This document shows positions 21,590-31,080 of a stretch of DNA of 64,000 bases, piece after piece; within the stretch, counting starts at the first letter, position 1, and each line of letters begins with the position of its first letter. The translations under genes and the position numbers were made by a program. Below the pieces are notes generated by a model. That model did not search any database. It saw only the letters and a list, made by a program, of their open reading frames with translations, and was not told the origin of the DNA. The DNA is taken from the NCBI GenBank assembly GCA_963575745.1, contig CAUYUJ010017793.1:616001-680000 (forward strand), in the 5' to 3' direction. This DNA is from Prorocentrum cordatum (taxonomy: Eukaryota > Sar > Dinophyceae > Prorocentrales > Prorocentraceae).

Positions 21590-22519
21590 TCAAATGAGGT
21601 TCGCGCGAACTATTTCATCAGCTGTGGCGCGGCCGTAGTCGCTCTCCGTCAACTGCTCCTCATATGGCCTTGCATTGGGGTCGGCACAGTGACCCCGACC
21701 ATCGCCATGAGACCAAGCCCACGGTGTCCTTTTAAAGTTCGGGCTTCTTGATGGGCGCCTCACGGGACAGCCAAGCCTGTGGTCAGCATATTCGGGGCAT
21801 GAGCAACAGACGTTTCTGTAGAGCTTCCGCTCCTCGATAACAGCCCTCTTGAGGTTGCGCGTGGCCATCTTATCTTGCGATTTGACAGGTTCTGTCCTTG
21901 TCGAGCGCATGATACTGCCTTTCTCGTCTCGTTTGATCTTGCGAAGAGAATACCAGTGCTGGATCCGATGCCCATTCCAACCCTGATCCAGCCAGCATTG
22001 CACCTTTTCTGGGGGCATGTACTGACGAGCCAATCCAGCCCCCGTGCAACCTTTAAGGCGCTGTATTCTACCCCCTGGATATTCTTCTTCTCGCGGTTTA
22101 TCACCTCGAGGCGGGCGCCCCCGCAGGCGCCCCCACCTCGGGGGTGCGCCAGGCCCATCAGCCTGCCATGGCGGCGCCTTTGGGGGCCCCGCATCAAGAC
22201 AATGAGGACGCTGACGACCGCTAGAGCGAGCACCACTGGAGCCGGCACGCGCGCGATCTGGTGTGCGACTGGGAACCCGACCGCGACGTATCACGCGGTC
22301 GCTATCTCCCCGGTATTCGCCCTCGTCGTCGTCGCGATAATTCTTCTTCCTCCAGACTGGGCGGCTCGTCGATCGCTTCCAGCGGCTCGTGGACCGATCT
22401 GAAGCAACAAAAGTGCATTGACATTCTTCATTATGACCAAGCTCATATTGAATACGCTCAGATAGATCACCAGCGTCTCGCGGGCTTCCCCGCAGAGGAT
22501 CACCATCGACTATTTCCAT
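21590..22519 (-). pseudogene. Basic Arg/Gly-rich gag-region frame with Cys cluster
   Basis: A 309-codon frame, one of the longest in the element. Residues 45-150 are very basic and rich in Arg, Gly and Pro, as in RNA-binding tails. Residues ~250-265 carry a Cys cluster (NVCCSCPEYADHRLGCPVRR) that could bind zinc. I do not recognise a family. Two adjacent copies of the GC hairpin word fall at 22111-22136, inside the Pro/Gly-rich part. Confidence 0.45.
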
Positions 22520-22803
22520 GCCTGTCGGATTCCAATCACCCGAGGATAGAGCATCGCCTGTATTTCTTCGTCTGCTGCAGGAATAATAAATCCGGAATCC
22601 GCGAATGCCCCCGCCACGCCAAAATCTCCGTCAGCGGGCATGTAGAGGTTCTCGACAAACTCCATATCTGCAGGTTGCCCCGCGATGGGCATGCCCAGCC
22701 ATTCTGCCAAATCGATGTCGTCGTGGCCAGCAAACGCCTCCTCGAACAGCTCGTCGGCGCAATTCTCGAGGGTCATACTGGCGCTGGGATATCTGACAGC
22801 CAT
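22510..22803 (-). pseudogene. Acidic gag-region frame
   Basis: A 97-codon acidic frame (ELFEEAFAGHDDIDLAEW) of unknown function. The AGQPA peptide at residues 41-45 comes from the 14-nt hairpin at 22670-22683. It lies directly after the CCHC frame in transcription order and is probably part of the same product. Confidence 0.4.
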
Positions 22804-22979
22804 GAAATTAACAATTGTGGTTGGGCTATCGGCGGGTTAGCTAAAAGGGACTCCCAGTCAACATACTGTATGTCGGAGCCTGTTTGAGCCAGATGTATTA
22901 ACGGACACCTGCCTCTTCCATCACCCTGAAGGCACTCGCGTCGAAAATGTTGTGCACTGTGGCATATGTCGCACTCCAT
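22773..22979 (-). pseudogene. CCHC zinc knuckle (gag nucleocapsid-like)
   Basis: A 68-codon frame begins MECDICHSAQHFRRECLQG. The spacing C-x2-C-x4-H-x4-C is exactly that of the retroviral-type zinc knuckle of gag nucleocapsid domains, which bind the element's RNA. It supports reading 18-24.6 kb as the gag region. The rest of the frame (residues 20-68) has no motif I recognise. It overlaps the next frame by a few codons. Confidence 0.7.
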
Positions 22980-23260
22980 TGTTTTACAGTTGGCATCCTT
23001 TGGGTTTCCCCGTCGCCCTTTGCCTTTGCCTGATGCATGCCTGCGGTTTCTGCCAGCACCTAAAAATATGTCTTCTTACTGAGGTCCAGTGAGAGATGCT
23101 AAGAATGCTAATATGCCTCTACCATGCAGTCGCCGACGCTTACACATACCTTTACTTCGACCTTTGCCTGTCCCTTTGAGCGATCGTCGCACGATACGCC
23201 TTACCTTTCGGACAGGTTTCTTCACGAATCTCCGCCAGCGACGCTTGTGTTTTTGATTAA

Positions 23261-23704
23261 CTATTGAGCTTGTTGCTCTTCAGTAAGGTATGTAGGCATA
23301 GCAGAGCAATCATCAAGGGCTGTAGCTTCGTCATCTGAAGACGCATCTGCATCAGTGCCGGAGTCGAAGTCGGACTCGGCGGGTTGCCCCGCTGAGCCCA
23401 CTGGGGCCATGGCTTGCACGGGAGAGACCGCGTCGGGCGGCCCCCGAAGCCTGGCCCAGGAGTCTTGCGACCCCGAGGCCGTTCCACCATTCTGAGCCAA
23501 AAATGTAGTGGTCTCAGTTAGTCGTGGATCACCATTGCAGACGTTGTTCGCAGGCTGCCCTGCGTTAGCCTCCACGTGGAAGGTCACGGTTCGGTGACCG
23601 CTACTGAAGATACCACCAATGTTGCCGGGGGCTCTCTCAGCAATGTGAGCACATGACCTCGCACGTTCAGGTAGAGCGTCAAATTGTTGTTGGTCTCTCA
23701 GCAC
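23261..23704 (-). pseudogene. Gag-region frame with two hairpin-encoded AGQPA motifs
   Basis: A 147-codon frame of unknown function. Two AGQPA peptides are encoded by the 14-nt hairpins at 23379-23392 and 23550-23563. The C-terminal half is rich in Asp and Ser (DSGTDADASSDDEATALDD). It probably belongs to the same gag product as its neighbours but cannot be joined without frameshifts. Confidence 0.4.
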
Positions 23705-23950
23705 AGGGTGGTTTAGAGGCTACAGGAGTTGTTGTGCACGCGGTGCCCCCACCCCAGCAGCTCCGAATAGAATAACCGCTAAGATTTGGAAGTTGGCGAA
23801 GTTGAAGCCGGCTGTTTCAGCTCCGTAGCGGGCTATCTCGAACCGTGCTAACGTCTGGTCGATACGTTCTCCCGCATGAACTCGGAAATCAATGAGAGCC
23901 GTACCAGAGTTGAGTTGGCGCTCTTTTTCTAAGTTCTCGAACTTCGTGCT

Positions 23951-24577
23951 TCATAGGAACACGACGTAGGTGGCGCCGTCAGCGTGGCGGCCACCTATGT
24001 TGACGCCAAAATGAACAATTGCTGGAGGGACTCTCATGGCTGTGGTCTGTGCGAGACCTCCCAGACCTCGCTGCAGAGACGCAGCCTGCTGGGAGGGCGT
24101 CATATTGCCTGTGGTCACATTGATCCAGACATGTACTTCGCGGACGAATTCGCGAAATGTTACTTGTCCGGCTGGACCCCAATGAGGGCCGGTAGTTCTC
24201 GCGTCGTCTCCGCCACGCACACGTCCTACCGCGCGCCCGATAGCGACCCATGCGAGCCCAAAGATAGCAACACCAACCCAATGGCCTCGTAGGTCGTAGT
24301 CGGATGTAGTCGGTTGGGATTTCCGTTGAGTAGTCGTAAGTCTGCGCGGGGTCGGAGGCGGCAGTATTTCGCATCGCATGTTTCCATGCATTGCATCTTC
24401 GAAGAAATTTCCAATTGGACTAGGTGGGTGGACTTCAAGAATGTAGAAGCGCAGGGAGGTAGGATGTAAGGAAGACGCCTCCGCTTGAACAGGGGCATCG
24501 CTGCAAGTGCCCTTGCGGCACTGCGCAGCTATGTACATTCCTCCGCGCAAACCCACTGCACCCTGATGTCCCGCCAT
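23951..24577 (-). pseudogene. First gag-region frame of the copia element
   Basis: A 208-codon frame begins about 80 bases inside the 5' LTR. I do not recognise its fold. A hydrophobic stretch at residues ~100-117 (HWVGVAIFGLAWVAIGRAVG) could be a membrane segment, which would be unusual for a gag protein. The N-terminal 70 residues have scattered Cys and His without a clear zinc pattern. Its place as the first long frame after the LTR suggests the start of the gag-pol product. It is separated from the next frame by stops, so the copy is broken, and the true start is uncertain. Confidence 0.45.
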
Positions 24578-24639
24578 GTCCGTAGTCCACCAGACAGCGC
24601 CGTGGACGGCGAGGAGTAGAGCAAGAGCTGACCACCATA

Positions 24640-24655
24640 GGCCAGCTCCGCTACC
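24640..24655 (-). promoter_or_regulatory. Candidate tRNA primer-binding site
   Basis: Reading the minus strand just inside the 5' LTR gives GGTAGCGGAGCTGG. It resembles the initiator-methionine tRNA complement used by many LTR elements (TGGTAGCAGAGC in the usual form). Its position directly next to the LTR edge is the main support. Confidence 0.6.
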
Positions 24656-24912
24656 TGAAGGGGGCTGGGAGGCCCAGCCAGCAGCTTCGCCTTAGGCGAA
24701 GCCAAGCTCCAGCTCGGTTGCACCGCAGTAACGATAGTCCCAGCAGGAGAGGATGTGCCATCTCAAGTTGCACTAGGAAGATCCTTTTGGCCTCGATAGC
24801 GACTGCGTGCCTCGCAGCGAGGCACAATCATATTTGGGCGGCCGGCCGCTTGAGCCGACGCGGCCGCAGGCGCACGCTCGCCCCCGCCCCTTTCCGCCCC
24901 TCAGCTCGCTTT
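24656..24912 (-). repeat. 5' LTR of the copia-like element
   Basis: This is the partner of 6556-6808. The hairpin CTTCGCCTTAGGCGAAG is perfect here, as is the GTGCCTCGCAGCGAGGCAC stem and the GCGGCCGGCCGC palindrome. In element orientation the LTR ends in CTTCA and is followed directly by the candidate primer-binding site, which places the 5' LTR on the right and agrees with minus-strand coding. Promoter elements should lie here, but I see no clear TATA box, as is usual in dinoflagellates. Confidence 0.8.
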
Positions 24913-27052
24913 AGAATGAGATGGCCTCCAGATGCCCCAAGAGGCCCCCAAGAGGCCCCCAGGAGGCCTCCAAGACGGCCCCAGAGGCCTCCAAGAGGTC
25001 CTCCAGGAGGGCCCGAAAAGGCCAAAATCCATGTTTTTCCTTAGGTGTTTGAAGGAATTTGGCATTTGCGCCTCTTCGGTCTTCCGACTGTCCAAGACGG
25101 CCCAGGAGGCCCCCAAGATCGCCCCAAGATCGCCCACACGGCCTCCAAGATGGCCACATAACCCCCCAAGACGCTCCCAAGATGCTCCCAAGAGAGCCCC
25201 AAGACCGCCCGAGAGGCCTCCAAGACGCCCAAGATGACCTCCAAGACGGCAAAGATGGCCCCAAGATGCCTCCAAGGCGGCCCAAGATGCACCCAAGACG
25301 GCCTGAGATGGCCCCCAGATGGCCCGCGACGGCCCAGGAGGCCCCCAAGAGGCCTCCAAGACGGCCCAAGAGGCCTCCAAAAGGTCCTCCAGGAGGGCCC
25401 GAAGAAGCCAAAATCCGTGTTTTCCCTTGGGCGTTTGAAGGATTTTGGCATTTCCATTTTTTCTGTTTTCCGACGGTCAGAAACGGCCCAGGAGGCCCCC
25501 AAGGTCGCCCACGAGGCCTCCAAGATGGCCCCACGACAGCCCCCGAGGCCCCCAAGACGGCCCCACGAGGGCCCAAGAGGCTTCCAAGACGGCCAAAATG
25601 GCCTCCAAGACGGCTAAGATGGCCCCAAGATGGGAGGTTCTTCAGGAGGGCACGAAGAGGCCGAAATCATTTATTGTCCTTAGGTTGTTGAAGGATGTTG
25701 GTATTTGCGCCTCTTCTGCTTTCCGACGGCTCAAGACGGCGCAAGAAGCGGCCATGATCGCCCAGGAGGCCTCCAAGATGGCCCCATGACGGCCCAAAAA
25801 GCTCCCAAGACGACCCCAAGAAGGCCCCAAAACGGCCCAGGAGGCCCCCGAACTGCCCAAGATGGCCTCTAAGAACCCCTGATAGGCCCCAAGAGGGCGC
25901 CAAGACAACCCAGACAGGCCCCCAAAACGGCTTCCGACGGCGTCAGACAAGCCAGGAACGCCCTCAGACGGCCACAGAGGCCCCCAAGAAGCCCCAAAAG
26001 GCCCCCGAGAACACTCCAAAAGGCCCCCAGAAAGCTCCCAGGAAGCCCCAAGAGTGCCCCGGGAGGCGCCCAAGAGGCCTCCTGCTCCTCCTTCTCATCC
26101 TCCTCCTCTTCGTTCCTCATCCCCCCCCGTCCTGTTCTTGCCCCCCCATGCGTTCCCCGAAGTCTTTCCAAACCGACTAGGGGAACAACTGGCCCGATAG
26201 CTTGGCCAAGCTCCGGCCCAGCTGTCGGCCACATAAGCGCTTCCAAAGAGGCACGGGGCGGCGGTGACTCGCCGCGGGCGTCTCAGATCCGCCGCCCCCT
26301 GTCGATACATCGCAAGGGTGCCTGGCGCGCTAGACCTTCTCGGTATTGGTGATGGTTCCTTTTCCAAGAGAACTCCCCCTGGGGCTCCGGCCCGTCCCGC
26401 CAGGGCCCTGGGAAGGATCTCGAAACCTGGTTGCAAAGGCTTCCCCTGCTCCAGACGGATCCCAGACGGCCCAAGAATGTCTCCAAGATGCATCCAAGAT
26501 GGCCAAGGTGGCCTCCAAGACGGCGAAGATTGCCCCAAGATGCCTCTCAGACGAATCCAGAAACCCGAAGCGCCCCAAGAGGACCCCAAGTCGGCCCAGA
26601 GACACCCCCAAGACGGCCCCCGACAGCGTCAGACGTGCCAGGAACCCACCAAGATGGCCGAAGTTGGCTCGAAGCTGGCCCAAGACGAACCAAGAGGCCT
26701 CCAAGAGGCCTCCAAAAACACACTTGTTGGGCCTTTTCGACAATTGCTTCTTTTCCACCTTCCGACGGCCCGAGACGGCCCAAGAGCCCCCAAAGATCGC
26801 AGAAAAATCACCCAAGAGGCCTCCAAGATGGCCCCAGAACGGCCCAAGAGGCCCCGAGACGCCCAAGGTGGCCTCCAAGACGGCCCTGGAGCATTCCAAG
26901 AGAGCTCCAAGTCGGCCCAGGGAGGCCCCCCAAACGGCCCCCGACGGCGTCAGACGGGCCAGGAGCCCACCAAGACGGCCGAAGATGGCCTTAAGATGGC
27001 CCAAGAGGCCTCCAGGAGGGCCTCCAGGAAGGCCCGACAAGGCCAAAATCAT
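24913..27052. repeat. CCAAGAnGGCC composite repeat, cluster 2
   Basis: Plus orientation. 24913-26288 is the continuation of the right palindrome arm. Cores occur at about 25015, 25410, 25660 and 26720, and a half core ends at 27052 where the next element is inserted. A hairpin module lies at 26140-26410. All long frames here are low-complexity repeat translations. Confidence 0.85.
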
Positions 27053-27140
27053 CGTCAGTCTTTTTCGCCAGGACTTTGCTGAAGCCGATGCACGACGCGA
27101 CACTTGTCTCGCCGAGCAGGCGCGCAGCCAAGCTCGACCC
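27053..27140 (-). repeat. Split direct repeat B, outer copy
   Basis: 88 bp starting CGTCAGTCTTTTT; 82 of 88 bases match 27253-27340 by eye. Confidence 0.9.
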
Positions 27141-27181
27141 CTGCACTTCACCTCAGACGTTTGTAGGGCGGTGCGGGTGGG

Positions 27182-27252
27182 ACCAGAAAAAGGGCTACAG
27201 AGATGGGAAGTGCACGGCGAACCAGAAACGAATGACGTAGGAAACGAAGTAT
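27182..27252 (-). repeat. Split direct repeat A, inner copy
   Basis: 71 bp starting ACCAGAAAAAGGGCT and ending AAGTAT; about 67 of 71 bases match 33359-33429. Confidence 0.9.
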
Positions 27253-27340
27253 CGTCAGTCTTTTCCGCGAGGACTCTGCTGAAGCCGATGCAAGACGCGA
27301 CACTTCTCTCGCCGAGCAGGCGCGCGGCCAAGCTCGACCC
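27253..27340 (-). repeat. Split direct repeat B, inner copy
   Basis: It abuts repeat A exactly at 27252/27253. The A-B junction here corresponds to the joined ends of the presumed circular intermediate. Confidence 0.9.
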
Positions 27341-27508
27341 GCACACAGTAGAAATAACCGAGGTGCAGACTATCCTTCCCGCGTTCAGCACTGAGCTGGC
27401 GCACTATGGCGCCGTCACTTCATTCTTGACCAGAGATTGCTGGCCAAATCCTTCTTCCTAGAGTTGCAAAACATACCGGTCAGGATACGACACAACTGCG
27501 GTGGGCAC

Positions 27509-28200
27509 TCATTTTTCTGAGCTGTTCTGAAGGAGGGGTCGCCCCGGGCTTTGCTCATGAGCTCGGCGCGAGGCTGGCCGGAAAAAACTGCAAGTACCAC
27601 GACCCGAGCACTTGGCCTCGACAAGCGCGCGAGGGGCAGGGGGGTGCCAGAGTCGCAGCCGGGCGCGAGCTCGGAAGTCCCCACCGAAGGCGCAGCAGTC
27701 GACCACCACGTCGAACACGTTGGGCTGGAGGAGGAAGCGCCCCCTCGAGCGCAACGCCCAGAGGTAGGACTGGGCAGGCCCCCCTCGCCGCCGGGGATCT
27801 TGCGCCCCAGCGTCAGGCGGGCCAGCTGCCCAGCGCGGTCGGCCAGAGCGTTGCCCTCGGCGAGCTTGGCGGCGCCCCGCGGCGGGAGCCCCGCGAGGCC
27901 GCGGGGCTGCTGCGGCGACCGCAAGGCCGCCGGCATCCGCAAGCCCGCCGGCGCCCGCCCGGCGCGGGAGAAGCCGCTGCAGGGGGTCCCCAGCCAGAGC
28001 CCCACGCGAGGCTGGAGAGGATCCAGCCCTCGACGACGTTGAAGACCTCCTGCACCCTGAGGTCGCGACGCGGCCCGCGCCGCACATCGATGCTCCTGAC
28101 TGCGGCGCCACGCCTGCGGAGGGCCTGGCTGAGGTGCCCCGCGTCGGCGAACACCTCCAGGAAGACCTTGCCCTCTCGAGGGCGGGCCTTTCTCAAGGCC
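27509..28200 (-). pseudogene. Cytosine-C5-methyltransferase-like domain of the recombinase retroelement
   Basis: In frame 27813-29456, KVFLEVFADAGHLSQALRRR followed by GAAVRSIDV fits motifs I and II of C5 methyltransferases. In a second frame LGTPCSGFSRAGR (~27965-28005) is a well-kept motif IV with the catalytic Pro-Cys. In a third, SYLWAL and VVVDCCAFGGDFRARARLRL fit the region after motif VI; motif VI itself (E-N-P) is not readable, the sequence there being a G-run. DIRS elements are known for an adenine-type methylase; this one looks like the C5 type. It follows the recombinase and ends ~170 bases before the split repeats. Confidence 0.65.
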
Positions 28201-28249
28201 GCCCGAAGCTCGCTCCGCAGGCGCTTGGCAAGCGCGCCTCGCGGGGCTG

Positions 28250-29250
28250 GAAGTCGAGCAGCACGCGCGGGTCGAGCCTCTCGAGCTGTCCGCTGATCCT
28301 GGCATGCTTCTCGTAGCGCTGGACGCTGAGAGGCGACCTCCACTTGCCCCGCAGCTGGATGTCTCCCAGAGACCTCCCTCCGTCCGAGCGCCCTGTCGCG
28401 ACTGGCTCCAGCGTGACGAAGACCTTGGCGCGTTGGACGCAGTACCTCGCAGCCCACGGCCACCGCGGCCCTCTTCATCTCCGCCGATAGTTCGCCGTAC
28501 GAGATCGGGAACAGGCGCTGCAGCGGGGATCGACGATCCTTCAGCTCGAGGAGAGCGCGGCCGACACACTGGTGCTCGGGAAGGTCCAGGGCCACGGAGG
28601 AGTCCACGAGGCCTGTCTTGGAGGGCGCCCCGAAGTCCTCTGGGTGGAGGAGGGTGGTGACCTGGCTCAGGACGCCGGGTATCCTGGCGATCGGCCTGAT
28701 GACCTGCTTCCCGAGCAGCGCGAGCCCCTCCCCCGGCTGGCAGTAGGCGACGAACAGCAGGACGGTGAGGAGGCCCATCAGCGGCTTGCTGGAGGAGGCG
28801 AAGAGCCACTCGGCGATCCCTGCTGCCACCGGCCACGGGATCGGTGGCCGCGACTGGGGCGGCCGCAAGCGGGCCCACCCGGCGGCTGCCTGGTGGGTCA
28901 GCGGGAACGCGGACCGCATGGTCAGCCCGAGGGGCGGCAGTGCCCACAGCTGCGCGGACACGATGAGCTCCCCAACGTGGGGACCGCCGCCGCGGTTGAA
29001 GAGCACCGACAGGAAGTCGCTCAGGTGCTCGCCCCACGCGATGGCCGTCCACTCGGGCAGCGGCATGACTGCAAGCCAGCCGGCGAGCTCCATCAGCGCC
29101 TGCGTGGGCTGCTCCTGCGCGGGGAGCCGCACGCTGTTCTGCGCCTGCCTGGACAGCCGCGGCGCCAGCCGCTCGATGTCCACCTCGGCGGCCAGCCCGG
29201 GCGAGGGCGCGGGCGGCGAGCGCGGAGGGCGCTGCGCCCCAAGGCCGCGC
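28250..29250 (-). pseudogene. Tyrosine recombinase (integrase) of the retroelement
   Basis: Frame 27813-29456 carries the N-terminal helices (ALMELAGWLAVMPLPEWTAI, SSSKPLMGLLTVLLFVAYC) and then PTRQGLRHAGASRDRA (~28400-28450), where the Arg of the H-x-x-R box is present and the His is Gln. One base out of phase, the next segment reads LRGKWRSPLSVQRYEKHAR (~28295-28355), the G-[RK]-W and nucleophilic Tyr region of phage-integrase-type recombinases. The enzyme joins the circular element DNA to the target without a duplication, which fits the observed insertion. A single frameshift separates the two active-site halves. Confidence 0.78.
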
Positions 29251-29449
29251 GTCGGCCGCCCGGGCCGCGGTGACAGGCGAGAGCGGGCGCCCAGCCCATC
29301 GCCCTCTGCGCGGTCCAGCCCGGCGGCCCCCTCGGAGTTGAGGGCCCTCTGAAGCCGCGCCTCTGGCGAGCGACTCCGCTGCCTGTGGGCCGCACGCGGC
29401 GGGGCCTCTGCTGGGGCCCAGCCCGCCAGCGCGGCGGCGAAGCGGCGGG

Positions 29450-30200
29450 CCTCCACGGCCGCCCGCGGGCGCGGGCCGCGCGCCCGGCATCCGAAGCCCT
29501 CGCCTCGAAGCCGAGTCGCTGGGGTTCAGCTCCGAGGGGCGCCAGCGGAAGGAGGGGCGGACGCCGGCAGCAATGCGAGCGGCGGCCCACCCCCGGCAGG
29601 CAGCGATAAGCGAGAATACGGCAGCCCCCCCCTTGCAAGCGGCACACGTGACAGACATGTTGCCCCCGACGCAGAGAGAGCGACTCCGATGGCGATTGAG
29701 CGAGCGGACCGCGCGGCAGGCGCACCAGGTTAGGGCCGCCGCCTCCAGGTTGTGAATTGAGTCTGGCCGACGGAAGGCGCGGGAGGCCACTGCGGCCCAC
29801 CCTTCGCCTAGCAGCAGCTCGCGAGGCACCTCCCGGAAGCGGGCATGCCCCCCGAGGAGAAGGGCCGCAGCGTCGGGCAGCCTCAGCAGAAGCTCCTCCT
29901 CATCATCCAGCGCGTGCTCACGGCGGCTGCCCCCGGCGGCTGCGAGCAGGCCGCGGAGCCGAGCGCGCTCGCGCAGCCGCCCCACGCGGCCCACGTCAGC
30001 TCTGCCCCACAGGCTCTCGGCGGCGCCAAGCCCCCATTCGGAGGCATCGTAGGAGGTGACCACGGGCAGCCAGTGCAGGTCGGAGCGGGTCACGATGGCG
30101 GGCAGCAGGGCATGCGCCCAGCGGAGCTCACGGCGCACGCCGGGCCAGAGGGGCGCCCTGCGGCGCCTCAGTTTCCGGCTGAACTGGTAGACAGCGGAGA
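29450..30200 (-). pseudogene. RNase H of the recombinase retroelement
   Basis: Within the long minus-strand frame 27415-30606 the order is LRRDLLSAFSAVYQF and WPGVRRELRWAHALLP (connection), VTSYDASEWGLGA (first catalytic Asp, ~30045), SIHNLEAAALTWCACRAV (catalytic Glu, ~29740), SLCVGGNMSVTCAACKGGA (third position, where D-N-M is usual and G-N-M is seen) and RWRPSELNPSDSASR (last Asp, ~29535). This is the DIRS/Ngaro-type RNase H. Only the third position looks damaged. The domain stays in one frame for over 200 residues, so this part decayed least. Confidence 0.75.
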
Positions 30201-30227
30201 AGGCGGAGAGCAGGTCGCGGCGCAGCA

Positions 30228-31080
30228 TCACCATGGAGACCAGGTGCCCGATGAGGCGCTCCAGCTCCAGGCCCGAGGGGGTAGCCCCTGCTCGAAAGAC
30301 GCACTCGAGGGCCTTCCCTTCGCCACTCGCCAAAACTTCTCGGGCGTGGGCCGCCAGGGCCGCTGGTGCGCCACGCACTCGAAGCCCAGCAACTCCAGCG
30401 ATCCCGAACCCGGGTCGGGCATGCCCAGGTGAGCCTTCACGCCCACGCCGTCGAGCGTCGTCAGCACGTGGGCGACCCCGTTCACAGTCTCGCACTCGTC
30501 GTCGGAGACCACGGCCAGGTTGTCGACGTAGCAGAGCTTGGGAGGGCCCTCGCACGCGGGCGCCACTGACACCTCGCCCCTCAGCCAGGGGGCCGAAGGT
30601 ACGCACGAGGCAAGCAGGTGCTCATGAGCCCACTGAAAAAAGTGCACCGCCCGCGCCCAGCCCATCGGCACGACGCGCGCCTGGAAGGCGCACTCGACGT
30701 CGCCCTCCGCGAGCTCCAGCCTCTTGCGCCACCTGGCAGGCAGGTAGCGCGCCAAAATCGGCGGGGGCGCGAACAGCGGCCGCAGGCTGCTGGGCAGCTC
30801 GCACTGGTAGAAGCAGACCTCGATCTCGGCCGAGGCCACCCAGAGTCGCGATCCAGGCTCGCTCTCGAGGTCCGCCAGCGACTCACCGCTGGCTGCCGGC
30901 TAGCGAAGTGCACGGAGGAGGAGCAAAGTGGCAGTTGCTCCGTCTAGTGTCGAAGATCAGCCTCAGCAAGCCATCCTTGCGCTTGACGAAGAAGGCCCCC
31001 GCGGTCTCCCTGACGACGGCGGCCTTCTCCAGGATGCCCTTGCCCGGGAGCTCCGCCAGGAAGCGCCCGTACATGAAGCC
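30228..31080 (-). pseudogene. Reverse transcriptase of the recombinase retroelement
   Basis: The upstream frame (30883-31368) carries AGAFFVKRKDGLLRLIFDTR and RSNCHFAPPP, the fingers of DIRS/Ty3-like RTs. The downstream frame (30228-30839) carries EIEVCFYQCELPSSLRPLF, VVPMGWARAVHFFQ and YVDNLAVVS at ~30519-30530, the catalytic loop with Y-V-D-N in place of Y-x-D-D. It then reaches RPWRPTPEKFWRV of the connection region. The second Asp to Asn may be typical of this family or a defect; I cannot decide. A frameshift near 30860 separates the halves. Confidence 0.78.

Larger units (their letters stand above)
7504..23563. repeat. Dispersed 14-nt GC-rich hairpin word, at least 23 copies
   Basis: Consensus GCRGG-N4-CCYGC, most often GCAGGTTGCCCCGC. 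Starts: 7504, 10315, 11666, 13053, 13245, 13512 (variant), 13870, 14629, 14686, 14743, 18280, 18307 (variant), 18943, 19115, 19265, 20600, 20625 (variant), 20649, 21060, 21525 (variant), 22111, 22480, 22670, 23379, 23550. A 5-bp stem closes a 4-base loop (5 bases at 7504 and 20600). On the minus coding strand most copies lie in one frame and encode A-G-[QAKTV]-P-A. I found none with this consensus outside the copia element by reading; that needs a scan. Confidence 0.88.
6556..24912 (-). mobile_element. ~18.3-kb decayed Ty1/copia-order LTR retrotransposon
   Basis: Two ~250-bp direct repeats 18,100 bases apart bound a minus-strand series of retroelement domains: a long gag-like region with a CCHC knuckle (24.6-18.1 kb), RING finger, retropepsin (14.05 kb), a methyltransferase-like domain (11.6-11.1 kb), integrase (10.3-9.1 kb), reverse transcriptase (8.6-7.75 kb) and RNase H (7.36-7.0 kb). 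Protease-integrase-RT-RNase H is the copia order. The methyltransferase sits between protease and integrase. A candidate tRNA primer site lies next to the right LTR. Removing the element restores the repeat word order seen in the other palindrome arm at 6041-6070. I cannot fix a clean target duplication. Frameshifts and stops are frequent, so the copy is dead. It is less GC-rich than its surroundings. Confidence 0.88.

Noticed and set aside
7504-23563. A CRISPR array made by the repeated hairpin word
   Set aside because: Spacing is irregular over hundreds to thousands of bases, there are no unit spacers, and the genome is eukaryotic.
24746-24870. LTR sequence GGCTCAAG as a spliced-leader relic
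   Set aside because: Only 8 bases match the 3' end of DinoSL and the preceding bases do not; chance is sufficient.
6545-24920. A clear 5-bp target duplication for the copia element
   Set aside because: The flanks share only TGA or TAG-like triplets depending on where the LTR edges are set; I could not fix a duplication.
27415-30606. Single 1,063-codon protein
   Set aside because: Only its first third (RNase H) is in the correct frame; later parts are shadows, with the true recombinase and methyltransferase motifs in other frames.
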